Below, one piece after another: positions 1-9,166 of a DNA stretch of 64,000 nucleotides. Each line of letters begins with the position of its first letter. Position 1 is the first letter of the stretch. The notes under the pieces were generated by a model. The model was given only the letters and a program-made list of their open reading frames with translations, was not told where the DNA came from and ran no database searches. This DNA comes from Nocardiopsis alba DSM 43377 (lineage in GTDB: Bacteria; Actinomycetota; Actinomycetes; Streptosporangiales; Streptosporangiaceae): positions 124,001-188,000 of the forward strand of contig NZ_ANAC01000018.1 in assembly GCF_000341225.1 (NCBI RefSeq), given 5' to 3'. The translations under genes and the position numbers were made by a program.

Positions 1-804
1 CACCACCGTCACCTTCGGGTTGAGCCTTTGGGCCTTACGCCGCATGTACTGGGCGTCGGCACGACGCATGTCCTGACTGATGTTCACCAGGGTGTCGCTC
101 AACGGAGCCCCCAACTCCTCCGCCTGCTGGATCGCGGTGACGAATTTGCTCAACGACTCGTTGCGGTTGCGCCGACGCAGGGCCTCGAAGGCCTCTCGTC
201 GGGAGATGCCCAGTTCCATCTGGCGCAGCGCGATCGTGAACTCGTCGGAGAGCACCCCGGGCATGGAGTCGGCGACCCGGCCCACCGCCGCCCGGAACGA
301 CATGCCCGCGCTCACGGTCACGGCGAGCACGTCCAGGAAGTCGGGGAGCTGCGACTGCACCTCGTCGGCGCGTTCCTGGGACTTGACGTACATGCTCAGG
401 TCGGTCAGACCCACGAATCCGAACATCAACAGGGCGAGGACGGGCTCGTTCGCCGCGAGCAGTGCCAACGCCAGCGCCCCGTAGAGGGAGACCTCGCCGA
501 TCTTGCGTCGGATGTACCGCTCCACGGTCAGTCCGTCGACCCGTCCCGAGGATTCGATGCGTTCGGCGATCGACGCCCGTTGACGTTCGCTCAGGGACTC
601 CAGGACCGTTCGGGAGAAACGGCGTCCGATCGCCTCGGTGATCCTGTGCAGGAAGAAGGTGCCGTCGCTCTTGACGAGGGGGCGGCTCGTCAGGGACTCG
701 TCCACCGGCACACGTGTCTGAGACAGGGTCAGGTACAGACCGTAGAAACCGAGCAGCACGATCGACGCGCCGGCCGACGCCACCAGGAGGGGCAGGAGGT
801 TCAT
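1..804 (-). CDS. tadC: TadC-like pilus platform protein (partial)
   Basis: Inner-membrane platform protein of a Tad/Flp type IVc pilus, partner of TadB and of the TadA motor ATPase. 268 codons are visible; the C-terminus lies beyond the left edge. It starts at ATG 804 behind an AAGGA ribosome site, 30 bp after the tadB stop. Residues 3-27 form a membrane segment, a cytoplasmic stretch follows, and a second hydrophobic block lies near 110-135. The type II secretion F domain then begins with LPDFLDVLAVTVSAGMSF and contains QQAEELGAPLSDTL, both typical of the family. Codon use and strand match the upstream tad genes, so it belongs to the same transcript. Flp pilin and prepilin peptidase genes are not in view and may lie further left. 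Confidence 0.88.
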   Translation of the reverse strand, partial: MNLLPLLVASAGASIVLLGFYGLYLTLSQTRVPVDESLTSRPLVKSDGTFFLHRITEAIGRRFSRTVLESLSERQRASIAERIESSGRVDGLTVERYIRRKIGEVSLYGALALALLAANEPVLALLMFGFVGLTDLSMYVKSQERADEVQSQLPDFLDVLAVTVSAGMSFRAAVGRVADSMPGVLSDEFTIALRQMELGISRREAFEALRRRNRNESLSKFVTAIQQAEELGAPLSDTLVNISQDMRRADAQYMRRKAQRLNPKVTVV

Positions 805-834
805 CGGTGTTCCTTCGGAGAGGGAGGGCCGGGG

Positions 835-1767
835 CTACATCTTGAACTTGGTGATCCGGGAGACCACCACGAACCCGACGGCGAACAGGGAGGCGGAGAG
901 CAACAGGACCGAGATACCGGCGACGCTGCCGGTCATGGTGCGCATGACCCCGGGTTGGACCATGTTGAGCAGGAACAGCGCGCCCACCGACATGAACCCC
1001 AGGGCCCACACGGTGCTGGTCGTCTCGCTCAGGACGGTGCGCACCTCCCGACGGGTCTCCTTGCGGTTCTCCAGGGTGGTGGAGATGTTGCGCAGCGCGC
1101 CGACCAGAGAACCACCGGAGCGGGAGGCCACGACCAGAGTGGACAGCAGTACCCCGAGTTCGCGAGAGGGCATACGTTCGCGCAGTTCGGCGACGGCCTC
1201 CTCGAAGGAGGCGCCCAGTTTCATGGACTCCGCCATCCGTCCCAGCTCCTCACCGGCCGGCCCGTCCAGTTCGTCGGCGGCGATCGCCACCGCGGTGGGC
1301 AGCGCGAGCCCGGCGGAGGTGGCGTTGCCCAGGACCCGGGCCAGGTCCGGCAACTGTCCGGTGAACTCCTCGCGCCTTTTGGCCTCGGCGCGGCTCAGGT
1401 ACGAGAAGAACAGGAACGCCACCCCGGCGGCGGCGAGCAGGCCGAAGAACGGGGCCAGGATCTGCCAGACCACGATCACCGCCAGCAGGGAACCGGCCGA
1501 CAGGGACACCAGGAACGTGGACAGGCGCACCTCCGTTCCGGACCGGGCCAGACGGCGGCTCAAACGGGCGCCCCAACGGGTCCGGTGCAGGGCGACGTCC
1601 AACCGGGCCATCGGTGTGGAGGCGTCGTACTCGGCCTGGGCCAGGGCGCTGCGGGCGGCGATGATCCTGCGCTGACGGGCGCTGGCGACGAACTCCCACA
1701 GGGCCCACAACATCAGGGCCAGGACCAGGGCCAGCCCGCCCATGATCGCCGGTATCTGCCAGTTCAA
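835..1767 (-). CDS. tadB: TadB-like pilus platform protein
   Basis: Second platform protein of the Tad pilus, a type II secretion F-domain membrane protein expected to pair with TadC. I place the start at TTG 1767 (protein begins LNWQIPAIMGGLAL, about 310 residues) because GAGGGGAG sits a few bases upstream. The frame stays open further upstream to an ATG at 1920, but that part overlaps the end of tadA and reads as low-complexity Arg/Ser. Membrane segments lie near the N-terminus (GLALVLALMLWALW), in the middle (two: LLAVIVVWQILAPFF and GLLAAAGVAFLFF) and two at the C-terminus. The F-domain core LPDLARVLGNATSAGLAL is present. It follows tadA by 64 bp and precedes tadC by 30 bp. Confidence 0.88.
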   Translation of the reverse strand: MNWQIPAIMGGLALVLALMLWALWEFVASARQRRIIAARSALAQAEYDASTPMARLDVALHRTRWGARLSRRLARSGTEVRLSTFLVSLSAGSLLAVIVVWQILAPFFGLLAAAGVAFLFFSYLSRAEAKRREEFTGQLPDLARVLGNATSAGLALPTAVAIAADELDGPAGEELGRMAESMKLGASFEEAVAELRERMPSRELGVLLSTLVVASRSGGSLVGALRNISTTLENRKETRREVRTVLSETTSTVWALGFMSVGALFLLNMVQPGVMRTMTGSVAGISVLLLSASLFAVGFVVVSRITKFKM

Positions 1768-1831
1768 CCTGACTCCCCTCGGGTCGGACGCGAGGCGGCC
1801 GACGAGTACGTGGCGGATACGGTTCGCGAGC

Positions 1832-3157
1832 TCATCGTCGGCCTCCGGGAGGAAGGTCGGGGGCCACGCCGAACACCGCCGGGACGCTCTCTCCGACGTG
1901 GAGGATCCGGGCGGCCACATGGCGGGGCAGGGGGTGGTGACGGAACTCCCCGGTCACGGCACGGTCGCCCCCCTGCGGCATCGATACGAACTCCAAGAGA
2001 CGGTCCAACCGGAACTCCTCGCTCCGGCGGGAGGAGACCACGGACACCTCGGAGATCCGGCGCGAACCGTCCGGCCAGCGGCCCAGGTGCACGACCGCGT
2101 CCACCGCGTTGTTGATCTGATCGCGCAACGCGGCGTAGGGGACCCGACCGTCGCCGAGGGTGGCCAGGGTCTGGATCCGATGGACGGCGTCCTCCGCGGA
2201 GTTGGAGTGCACCGTCACCAGGGAACCGTCGTGGCCGGTGTTCATGGCCTGGAGCATGTCGATGGTCTCGGGGCCGCGGACCTCGCCCACGATGATGCGG
2301 TCCGGTCGCATCCTCAGCGCGTTGCGCACCAGGTCGCGGATGGCGATCTCGCCCCGACCCTCGATGTTGGCCGGTCGTGACTCCAGCCGGACCACGTGGT
2401 CCTGCATCAGCTGAAGCTCGGCGGAGTCCTCGATGGTGACGATCCGCTCGGTGGCCGGAACGAACGCCGAGAGGGCGTTCAAGAAGGTGGTCTTACCGGT
2501 GCCGGTACCGCCGGAGACCACGATGTTGAACCGGGCCCGGACCATCGCCGACAGCAGCACGCCGGTGGCCTGGTCCAGGCTCCCCATCCGCACCAGCTCC
2601 TCGATGGGGTAGGGCTTGGGGAAGCGACGGATGGTCAGGACCGGTCCCGAGAGCGACAGAGGCGGGATGATGACGTTGACGCGTTCGCCGGTGGGGAGTC
2701 GGGCGTCGACCATCGGGGAGGACTCGTCCACCCGCCTGTTCACCAGGGAGACGATCCGGTCGATGGTCTGGTAGAGCTGTTCCTCGCCGTTGAAGGTCGC
2801 GTCGATCCGCTCCATACGGCCGGCCCGCTCCACGAACACGTTGTCGGGCCCGTTCACCATGATCTCGGTGATGCTCTCGTCGGCCAGCAACGGTTCCAGC
2901 ACGCCCAGGCCGAGCGCCTCGTCCACGACGCGACGGATGAGGATCGATCGCTCCCGGTCCGACAGGACCGGCCCCTCCCGGGTCAGGATGTGCCCGACGA
3001 CCTTCTCCAACCGCACCCGTCGCTGCGCCAGGGTCAGTCGGGTCAGATCCTCCAGGTTGATCTCGGCGAGGAGACGTCGGCGCCAGTGCGTCACACTGCT
3101 CCGATCGGCCCGCTCCTCACCGGAACGGTCCTCCTCCAGACGGTCCTTCAGCCCCAT
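1832..3157 (-). CDS. tadA: TadA/CpaF-type pilus assembly ATPase
   Basis: Cytoplasmic secretion ATPase that powers Flp pilus assembly; 441 residues, the usual length for the CpaF/TadA family. The N-terminal domain (about 1-170) is followed by a Walker A motif GGTGTGKT at 216-223. Downstream are an Asp-box-like IEDSAELQL, the Walker B region [15 protein letters not shown], and the arginine/histidine motif [13 protein letters not shown] characteristic of GspE-type ATPases. ATG 3157 is preceded by GAGGAG in the 45-bp gap behind the upstream TadE-like gene. The C-terminal 40 residues are Pro/Gly/Arg-rich and poorly conserved in such proteins. Function as an ATPase is well supported; whether it makes pili for adhesion, DNA uptake or another purpose is not shown here. 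Confidence 0.93.
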   Translation of the reverse strand: MGLKDRLEEDRSGEERADRSSVTHWRRRLLAEINLEDLTRLTLAQRRVRLEKVVGHILTREGPVLSDRERSILIRRVVDEALGLGVLEPLLADESITEIMVNGPDNVFVERAGRMERIDATFNGEEQLYQTIDRIVSLVNRRVDESSPMVDARLPTGERVNVIIPPLSLSGPVLTIRRFPKPYPIEELVRMGSLDQATGVLLSAMVRARFNIVVSGGTGTGKTTFLNALSAFVPATERIVTIEDSAELQLMQDHVVRLESRPANIEGRGEIAIRDLVRNALRMRPDRIIVGEVRGPETIDMLQAMNTGHDGSLVTVHSNSAEDAVHRIQTLATLGDGRVPYAALRDQINNAVDAVVHLGRWPDGSRRISEVSVVSSRRSEEFRLDRLLEFVSMPQGGDRAVTGEFRHHPLPRHVAARILHVGESVPAVFGVAPDLPPGGRR

Positions 3158-3202
3158 GTTCCTCGTCTCCTCCCTCGGTGGACTCCGTGCGGGACCGGCA
3201 CC

Positions 3203-3607
3203 TCACACATCGGGCATGTCCACCCGTCGGGTCAACGTCAGATCGATGTCCACCGAGAAGACGATGGGCAGCGGGTGCGAGACCTCGACGTAGTAGCCGT
3301 TCTCGTCGTTGGCGCCGCTCGTGACGTTCGCGTCGGCCAACCAGTCGGGGAGCGCCTCGCGGGCGGCGGCCTCGGCCCCGTCGAGTTGCCGGGTCCCGGC
3401 CACCCGGGCCCCGGCTCTGGCGGCCGACTCCAACCGTTCGATCGCCACGAAGGCGAGGAAGGCCTCGAAGGCCACCACCACGGTGAGCAGCAGCAGGGGC
3501 AGAACCGCCGCGAACTCCAGGATCGGACCGCCCCGGTCCGCGTCCCGGCGAGGACGGGAGCCCGCCAAGAGGCCGCGGAGGGGGCCGGGCCCGCGACGTT
3601 CGGTCAC
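3203..3607 (-). CDS. TadE-like minor pilin (second copy)
   Basis: Small pseudopilin-type protein of 134 residues. A basic N-terminal tail rich in Arg/Gly is followed by GGPILEFAAVLPLLLLTVVVAFEAFLAFVAIE, the hydrophobic segment with the conserved Glu that marks TadE/TadF proteins. The remaining 80 residues are a short extracytoplasmic domain. The ATG overlaps the stop of the preceding TadE-like gene as ATGA (3604-3607), so the two are translationally coupled and the products probably act together as minor pilins. The long basic leader in front of the hydrophobic segment is common in actinobacterial TadE proteins. TadF is the alternative name; the sequence alone does not separate them. Confidence 0.8.
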   Translation of the reverse strand: MTERRGPGPLRGLLAGSRPRRDADRGGPILEFAAVLPLLLLTVVVAFEAFLAFVAIERLESAARAGARVAGTRQLDGAEAAAREALPDWLADANVTSGANDENGYYVEVSHPLPIVFSVDIDLTLTRRVDMPDV

Positions 3608-4068
3608 GGGTCCACCTCCTCGTCCGGGAGGCCATGACCGCCGCGTGGAGCGACCTCGGTGACGACCTTGGCCTCGCCGGAGATGTCCCAGGGGCCTTCG
3701 GTCCCGGGCAGGAACACCGGGACGGCGACGGTCACCCGCGCGTAGCGTCCCCCGTCGCGCTCGACGATCTCGGTGGTCAGCACCTCCGGGGAGTCCCAGG
3801 GCGAGAGCACCCTCTTACGGGCCTCCTCGTCGATGCGTTCCATGTCGTCGGGGGTGACGGCGGCCTGCCGCGCCGCCTCCGACGCCCCGTGCGAGGCGTA
3901 CATCGAGGTGAGGCCGATCAACAGCACCTGCCAGATCAGGGCCAGGGCCATCAACAGGAAGGGGACCACCGCGGCGAACTCCACGATGACCGAGCCTCGG
4001 TCGTCACGGGGACGCCCGACGCCTCGGCCGGCCCCGGGGCCGATCGCGGGCCCCCGCCGGTCAGCCAC
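3604..4068 (-). CDS. TadE-like minor pilin
   Basis: TadE-family pseudopilin. The core is DRGSVIVEFAAVVPFLLMALALIWQVLLIGLTSMYASHGASEAARQAA, with the Glu at position 5 of the hydrophobic segment as in TadE/TadF, then about 80 extracytoplasmic residues. I choose GTG 4068 as start (154 residues): it overlaps the TadZ stop by 8 bp and is preceded by a G-rich stretch, whereas the longer frame back to 4140 lies inside tadZ and reads as Gly/Arg filler. The gene ends in the ATGA overlap with the next TadE-like gene. Two successive TadE-type genes between tadZ and tadA is a usual actinobacterial arrangement. Confidence 0.8.
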   Translation of the reverse strand: MADRRGPAIGPGAGRGVGRPRDDRGSVIVEFAAVVPFLLMALALIWQVLLIGLTSMYASHGASEAARQAAVTPDDMERIDEEARKRVLSPWDSPEVLTTEIVERDGGRYARVTVAVPVFLPGTEGPWDISGEAKVVTEVAPRGGHGLPDEEVDP

Positions 4069-5449
4069 CGAGCCCCCGCCCCGACGGCCCCGTATTCCAG
4101 CCGCCGTGCCCGCCCGGGCCCGAGCCGGGAGAAGAGGCACCGGTCCCCGAGGAGGGTGATCCGAGGAATCCGGACACGTCCTTGGTCGAGGGGGAGGATC
4201 CCGAACGGCCGGAGAGGGCCGCCACCATCGGGGGCATGCCTCCGGAGGGGGTGGTGCCGCCGCTCCGGCCGCCGGTCCCCGGGGCGGAGGGCGCGCTGAA
4301 CAGGTCGAGCTCGGCGGCGAGCCGGGCGAAGGCCTTGCGCAGACCCTCGTCGGTCACCTTCGTCGGGTCGCCGTTGTTCTCACCCGGCTCCAACGCACGG
4401 TAGGCGGCCGGGACCGGGGTGCGCAGCACCTTGGTCCCCAACAGCTGGCGGAGGAAGTCCGGCTGGATCTCGTTCTTGCGGCTGTGCCGGGTGACCAGCG
4501 AGTGGACGTTGTCGTGGGCTCGGATCTGGAGCCTCTCCCACATCGCCATCAGCCGTTGGGCCCCGCGCAGCGCGGGGACGTCGGGGGTCACCGTCACCAC
4601 GGCGCTGTCGGCCAGCTCCACCGCCATCGCGGTGGCCTCGTTCATGTTGGAGCCGCAGTCCACGATCACCAGTTCGTAGCGGGATCGTAGAGCGCTCAGG
4701 ATCCGGCGGGCCGCGCGGGCGTTGACGTCCTCACCGCGCTCGCCGTGCTCGGGGGCGAGCAGCACGTGGGGGCCTCGTGGGTCCACGTAGAGGGTCTCCG
4801 CGAGCATCCCCGGACTGATGTCGTCCGAGGCGTCCACCAGGTCGGTGATGGAACGGCGGTGTTGCAGGTTGAGGAAGGCGGGCAGATCGCCGGATTGCAG
4901 GTCGAGGTCGACCAGGCACACCACCCGGTCACGGCGGGCGGCCGCCATCGCCAGGTGGACGGCGCAGGTGGTGGTGCCCACGCCGCCCTTGGCCCCACTG
5001 ACCGTGACGATCCGACCCCGTACCCCGGAGGCGGGCAGCTCGTGGGCGGCCGACTCCAGGTGCCGACGGAGCGTACGCGACCATTCGGCGGCCTTGGCGA
5101 TCCGGGACTCCAGCTCGCTCATCCCGGAGTCGGCGGAGAGCACGCCGCGGGCCCCCGCCTCCATCGCGACGGTGAAGGTCTCCGGATCCAACGACGGCGA
5201 CATCAGCAGGATCGCCAACTGGGGGTGGCGGTGCGACAGGTCGCGGATGGTGTCCAGGACCGACGCCGGGCCCAGGTCCTGATGGATGAGGACCACGTCC
5301 AGCTCGGGGAACTCCCCGGCCGCGTCGATCAGCGCCGTGCCCGAGTTCCGTATCGCCACGAGATCGGTGGAGGGCAGCTCCTCGAAGCGCGCGGCGAGCA
5401 CCATCTCGGTCTCGGACGTGGGCATCCCCGCCAGAACGCGGAAGTTCAC
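4061..5449 (-). CDS. cpaE: TadZ/CpaE-like pilus localisation ATPase
   Basis: MinD/ParA-superfamily ATPase that positions the Tad apparatus in the cell; 462 residues. Residues 1-110 form a receiver-like atypical domain. A deviant Walker A KGGVGTTT lies at 154-161, followed by the switch I region VDLDLQSGDLPAFLNL and Walker B-like YELVIVDCGSNMNE. The last 80 residues are Gly/Ser/Pro-rich, a disordered tail that overlaps the next gene by 8 bp. Only 6 bp separate its ATG 5449 from the cpaB stop, so it is co-transcribed with cpaB. Identification rests on the domain order plus the tad context; ParA-like chromosome partition proteins lack the receiver-like N-terminus. Confidence 0.9.
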   Translation of the reverse strand: MNFRVLAGMPTSETEMVLAARFEELPSTDLVAIRNSGTALIDAAGEFPELDVVLIHQDLGPASVLDTIRDLSHRHPQLAILLMSPSLDPETFTVAMEAGARGVLSADSGMSELESRIAKAAEWSRTLRRHLESAAHELPASGVRGRIVTVSGAKGGVGTTTCAVHLAMAAARRDRVVCLVDLDLQSGDLPAFLNLQHRRSITDLVDASDDISPGMLAETLYVDPRGPHVLLAPEHGERGEDVNARAARRILSALRSRYELVIVDCGSNMNEATAMAVELADSAVVTVTPDVPALRGAQRLMAMWERLQIRAHDNVHSLVTRHSRKNEIQPDFLRQLLGTKVLRTPVPAAYRALEPGENNGDPTKVTDEGLRKAFARLAAELDLFSAPSAPGTGGRSGGTTPSGGMPPMVAALSGRSGSSPSTKDVSGFLGSPSSGTGASSPGSGPGGHGGWNTGPSGRGLGG

Positions 5450-5455
5450 CGGTCT

Positions 5456-6232
5456 CTACCCCCCATGCGGCGCACGCCGCTCGTCGGTCTGTTCGTCGGA
5501 GTCCTGGTCGGCCATCCGCTCGATGAGGTCGTCGAAGTCGCCGCTACAGAACTGCTGGTCGCCGACCTGGCCGTTGCCCTGGGCGCTGACCAGAGCCAGC
5601 CGGAGCTTGGTGGAGAACTCCTCGGCGTAGGCCAAACGGAGCGCGGCGTCCGGGTCGAGCCGGAAGGTGACGGGGACGACCCCGGCCACCCCGCCGGCGT
5701 CGGTCTCCTGGCTGCGCAGCTCCCCGATGTCGAGGACCTCCACCTCGGTGATCACCCGGGTGGCGCAGGCCTCTCCGTGGTCCCGGGCCTGGAAGGTGCC
5801 ATAGATGTCCACGGTCGAGCCCGGCCTGACCTTGCCGGCCACTCCGGTCTCGGCGTTGACCATGATGGCGATCTCGCGCTCGCCGGTGGTCAGGGTGGGC
5901 TGCGGTTCCACCATGCCCCGCTGGAGGTAGACGCCGCTCTCCAACCGGGAGGAGGCGACCAGTTCCTGGTCCTCGGGCGTCTCGACCTCGTCCAGGTCGG
6001 TGATGAACACCTCCGGGTCGAAGTACATGGAGGGGACCTCCACCTGCTCGACCGAGTCACGACCGATCGGCTGATAGGCGCCCACGTCCTCGGTCAACCG
6101 CAGGACCGTGGCGGAACCACCGAACCGCTCCTGCTGGTCGTCGAGGTAGGTGAAGACGGACACGAAGACGGCGACGGCGCCGACGGCGGCCAGTGCCATG
6201 AGCAGGACTCCGCGTCGTTGACGGGGGTTCAT
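5456..6232 (-). CDS. cpaB: CpaB/RcpC-like Flp pilus assembly protein
   Basis: Periplasmic-side Tad assembly protein of 258 residues. A single N-terminal anchor (residues 8-28, GVLLMALAAVGAVAVFVSVF) is followed by a SAF domain (about 38-105) with the pattern VLRLTEDVGAYQPIGRDSVEQVEVP, and an RcpC-type region containing EREIAIMVNAETGVAGKVRPGSTVDIYGTF. The C-terminus is acidic then charged. It is the first recognisable tad gene of the operon; 78 bp separate it from the upstream zinc-ribbon gene. In other bacteria CpaB acts with an outer-membrane secretin; none is expected here, so it probably scaffolds at the cell wall side. Two Cys pairs may form a disulphide. Confidence 0.85.
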   Translation of the reverse strand: MNPRQRRGVLLMALAAVGAVAVFVSVFTYLDDQQERFGGSATVLRLTEDVGAYQPIGRDSVEQVEVPSMYFDPEVFITDLDEVETPEDQELVASSRLESGVYLQRGMVEPQPTLTTGEREIAIMVNAETGVAGKVRPGSTVDIYGTFQARDHGEACATRVITEVEVLDIGELRSQETDAGGVAGVVPVTFRLDPDAALRLAYAEEFSTKLRLALVSAQGNGQVGDQQFCSGDFDDLIERMADQDSDEQTDERRAPHGG

Positions 6233-6310
6233 AGGGGGTGGTTTCCGTTTCGGTGTCGTCGAGGGCCCTCGGCCGGGAGGCGCGACGGGGTCGGGGCGGG
6301 AGGAGGGCCG

Positions 6311-7384
6311 CTATCGGGAGTAGGTCCGTGATTCGGGCCCGGTGACGCGGCTCGGCGCTCCCTCCACGGGGGAGCCCGGGGCCGGCGGCGGGCGGTGCGG
6401 CGATGGTTCCCCGTTCGGCGGTGGGGCCGGTGACGGAGAGCCGGTCGGGAAGGGGGAGGGGCGCGTGGACATGGTCCGCGGCTCCTCCGGCGGGGGGACC
6501 GGGGTCGCGGTGGTGGTGAGACGGACCGGACGGCCGGTGGAACCGGCCGCGCAGAACGGGCAGGGGCGGGTGGCCATGGGTTCGCCGCACCAGGCGCAGG
6601 CGGAGGCTCGGATGGAACCGGCCGCGTACGCCAGCGCCTGGGGGTGGGCGCTCAGGGCCACGAACTCCACGTACTTGCCGGTGCCCCAGTAGGTGGCCCC
6701 CAGGGGCTGGGCGGGGAGTCTGCGAGTGGACACCGGCCGGATGACGCGGGGGAGGTTCTCGTCGAACGCCCTGGTGGGGATCTGCTCCGGCGCCGAGCAC
6801 AGGAGCTGTACGGGTTGTACCGGGCGGAACGGCAACCGGGCGTCGAGTTCGTCCGGGCGCAGTCGGCCCACCTGGGCGGTGGGGGCGCACAGGGCCAGGA
6901 AGGAGACGGAAGGGGCATAGGAACCCACGTGTTGGCGCATGCTGGTGGGCAACGTGGACAGACCCGAGACGGTACGCAGCCAGGCCCCCGCGAGCAGGTG
7001 TTTGGGCAGTTCGTCGCAGAGCGCGGCGATCATCCCGGGTGGAAGATAGGGGGCCAGGTAGGCGAGCTGATCGGCCACCAGGGACAGGGCCAACGGCGAC
7101 AGGTCGACGGCGATCCCGGCGATCTGGTCGGTGCGCAGTGCCCCTCGGGCGAAGTTGACCGCGCGTCGGGCGTCCTCCGCGCGCCAGGCCGGGTAGAGCG
7201 CGACGACCTTGCGGCCCGATCGCACCTCGTCCACGGCGAAGGAGACGAAGGCGGAACTGCGCTCGCCGACGTCATCGCCTCGGAGCGGGAAACGCCGTGC
7301 CCCGGCCTCGCCCACGTGGCCCGTACTGGGGATATCCGCCAGCAGGGTCACGGTCGTCGCCGACCGGTCTTGGGCATTGGACAC
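6311..7384 (-). CDS. Zinc-ribbon protein next to the tad operon, unknown function
   Basis: I do not recognise this family. From GTG 7384 (GGAG upstream) it is about 357 residues; a further in-frame GTG at 7444 would add 20. The first 250 residues look like a folded, mostly helical cytoplasmic domain without membrane segments. Near residue 265 lies a two-CXXC zinc ribbon, CAWCGEPMATRPCPFC, and the last 75 residues are a Pro/Ser/Thr-rich disordered tail. It is 78 bp upstream of cpaB on the same strand, so it may be transcribed with the tad genes and have a role in pilus regulation, but that is inference from position only. Confidence 0.6.
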   Translation of the reverse strand: MSNAQDRSATTVTLLADIPSTGHVGEAGARRFPLRGDDVGERSSAFVSFAVDEVRSGRKVVALYPAWRAEDARRAVNFARGALRTDQIAGIAVDLSPLALSLVADQLAYLAPYLPPGMIAALCDELPKHLLAGAWLRTVSGLSTLPTSMRQHVGSYAPSVSFLALCAPTAQVGRLRPDELDARLPFRPVQPVQLLCSAPEQIPTRAFDENLPRVIRPVSTRRLPAQPLGATYWGTGKYVEFVALSAHPQALAYAAGSIRASACAWCGEPMATRPCPFCAAGSTGRPVRLTTTATPVPPPEEPRTMSTRPSPFPTGSPSPAPPPNGEPSPHRPPPAPGSPVEGAPSRVTGPESRTYSR

Positions 7385-7444
7385 TGGGAGAGCTCCATCG
7401 GGTCTACGCACGTGCGCGGTTTCTGAAACGGAGCGGTGTCCCAC

Positions 7445-8004
7445 ATCTCAGGTACCACTCGGACGCATCGTAACGAATGGGAGGCTCACAGTGGGAGGGT
7501 CGGTATTCGTCACCTCGGGCCGAGAGAGGTGATCGATGGTGCCGTTCCGTCGCCGTCGCCCCGAGACGGGCCGTGCTGTTTTCGGGAGTTCGACGCGGTC
7601 CGAAAGGGCTGATGCTCCACACGTGCATGTCGGGCCTCTCCAAGGGGGAGTGGACTCCGGTGGCCGTTTCCGACCACCCTTGGCCAGGGGTTCTCTCCGG
7701 TGATCCCTTCTGCGCGGTGTATCGGCTCGGGCCCGCGCCGATACGGACGGGGAAAGGTGACGCCGCATCAACAAGCATGCCTTTTCCGGATCCACGCCAC
7801 CAGTGCCATCGTCGCCATTGTGGACGGAAGCCGGAACCACGTCCGTGACCTGGGAGAGAACACGGTCGAAAACCCGAAGGTCACGATCGGGCCCCGGTGT
7901 CGTGTGCGTCTCGTTCGGGGTTGACCGGCGGATCCGGGGGAACGATGAGAGCAGGTTTCGCGTCATATCTCGAGAAGCCGTACGCCCCCTGAGGAGAACG
8001 AACG
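7445..8004. other. Divergent intergenic region, no gene seen
   Basis: About 560 bp between the zinc-ribbon gene (minus) and the DUF1232 gene (plus). Frames here show no coding pattern, protein similarity or usable ribosome sites. It should hold the divergent promoters; I could not assign a convincing -35/-10 pair. Confidence 0.5.
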
Positions 8005-8454
8005 ATGCGCAAGACAAACCGTGCCGCGGCCGGGGCGGCCGCGTGGCAGGTCATCCAGAACACCGACGGCAGGGTCTCCGTCTGGCAGCGCGTCCGCGCG
8101 CTGCCGCGCATGGTCGGGGCCAAGCTGAGCGGTCGCTACCCCGAGCTGAACAGCGGCAAGCTCCTCACCATGGTGGTGCTCGTCGGCTACGTGATCTCCC
8201 CGATCGACTTCATCCCCGAGCTGCTCTTCTCCGTGCTGGGCCTGGTCGACGACATCGCCGTCGCGGTGTGGCTGACCACGATGGCCTTGGGCGAGAGCGA
8301 GCGCTTCGTCCTGTGGGAGCGTGAGCAGCGGGCCCAGGAGGCCTTCCAGAACGAGAATCCGTCGGGGGCCGCTCGGGGCGAGACCCGGAGCGAGGAGCGC
8401 GTGGGCACCGAGACCGCCTCGACGGCGGCGGGTCGCCACGGCCGGGGGCACTGA
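8005..8454 (+). CDS. DUF1232 (YkvA-like) membrane protein
   Basis: 149-residue protein with the DUF1232 signature: KLLTMVVLVGYVISPIDFIPELLFSVLGLVDDIAVAVWLTTMAL, i.e. a hydrophobic hairpin containing SPIDFIPE-x-LGxxDD. The family is widespread and its function is not established. The ATG is preceded by GAGGAG at 8 bp. The C-terminal 50 residues are hydrophilic and disordered. It stands alone; the next gene starts 113 bp downstream with what looks like its own promoter. Confidence 0.85.
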   Translation: MRKTNRAAAGAAAWQVIQNTDGRVSVWQRVRALPRMVGAKLSGRYPELNSGKLLTMVVLVGYVISPIDFIPELLFSVLGLVDDIAVAVWLTTMALGESERFVLWEREQRAQEAFQNENPSGAARGETRSEERVGTETASTAAGRHGRGH

Positions 8455-8566
8455 GCCATCGCCGGAGCCCGGCACCGCGGGCACTCGTGGTGGCCGGCCG
8501 GAGAGGCGTCGCCCCGGCTCTCGCCGACGGGTGCCGCGCGCGTGGGCGTGCCCGGATAATGGAGGC

Positions 8567-9166
8567 ATGTCCCCAGAAGAGCGAGGCCGACCCGCCGATC
8601 GTGAGGAGACGACCGGGCTCGGCGATCCGGCCCTGCGTCGTGAGGAGATGATCGCGCTCGCCGAGATCGTCCGTGACGAGTGCGAAGGCGACCTGGAGAT
8701 CGGGCTCACCGAGGGAGGCGTCGAGGTGGGGCGACGGGTGGAGGCCCTCGCCGAACACCGTCGGGTCTCGGGTGAGAGCCGGATCGGGGCGCTGTTCATC
8801 TCCGGTCGACGCGGCCGTACCCGGATCACCGTGGTCCTGGCGGGGGAGTGCTTCGTGCGGGTGACCGCCCCCGACGAGGGGTCCCGTCGCGCCGTCGCGG
8901 CGATGGTGGAGGTGGTACGCGGCCACCAGCGTCGGTTCACCGATCGGGCCTGGACCGGGATCCTCCTCGGTGCCCTCGGGGTGGTGGCCGCCGTCGGCTA
9001 CGCGGGGGTCCTGGCGCGTACGGGGCTGTTGGGCACCGGTCATGGATTGGGCGTGGTGGCCCTCCTGGTGGTCGCTCTGGGTTTCGTCCTGTGGGGGCAG
9101 TCCACCTCCGACGAGGGTCCCGGAGTCCGTCTCGTGAACCGTCCCCGTGGCCTCTTCCGCACCTAG
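8567..9166 (+). CDS. Small membrane protein, unknown; probably leaderless
   Basis: 199-residue protein that I do not recognise. Residues 1-120 are a soluble domain with a mixed alpha/beta look (EMIALAEIVRDECEGDLEIGL, TRITVVLAGECFVRV); two membrane segments follow at about 127-150 and 155-175, then a short basic tail. The ATG at 8567 is preceded by GATAAT ending 7 bases upstream, which reads as a -10 box and would put the transcript start on or next to the A of ATG. GGAGG lies only one base before the ATG, too close to act as a normal ribosome site. A leaderless mRNA is therefore likely. Upstream in-frame codons back to 8321 overlap the previous gene and are not used. Confidence 0.6.
   Translation: MSPEERGRPADREETTGLGDPALRREEMIALAEIVRDECEGDLEIGLTEGGVEVGRRVEALAEHRRVSGESRIGALFISGRRGRTRITVVLAGECFVRVTAPDEGSRRAVAAMVEVVRGHQRRFTDRAWTGILLGALGVVAAVGYAGVLARTGLLGTGHGLGVVALLVVALGFVLWGQSTSDEGPGVRLVNRPRGLFRT

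Noticed and set aside
28-2115. A 695-codon plus-strand frame over the tad genes
   Set aside because: Antisense to tadC and tadB, no domain, low-complexity Gln/Gly/Arg content.
7477-7848. Possible small genes between the zinc-ribbon gene and the DUF1232 gene
   Set aside because: No ribosome site, no third-position G+C bias and no similarity; frames overlap on both strands.
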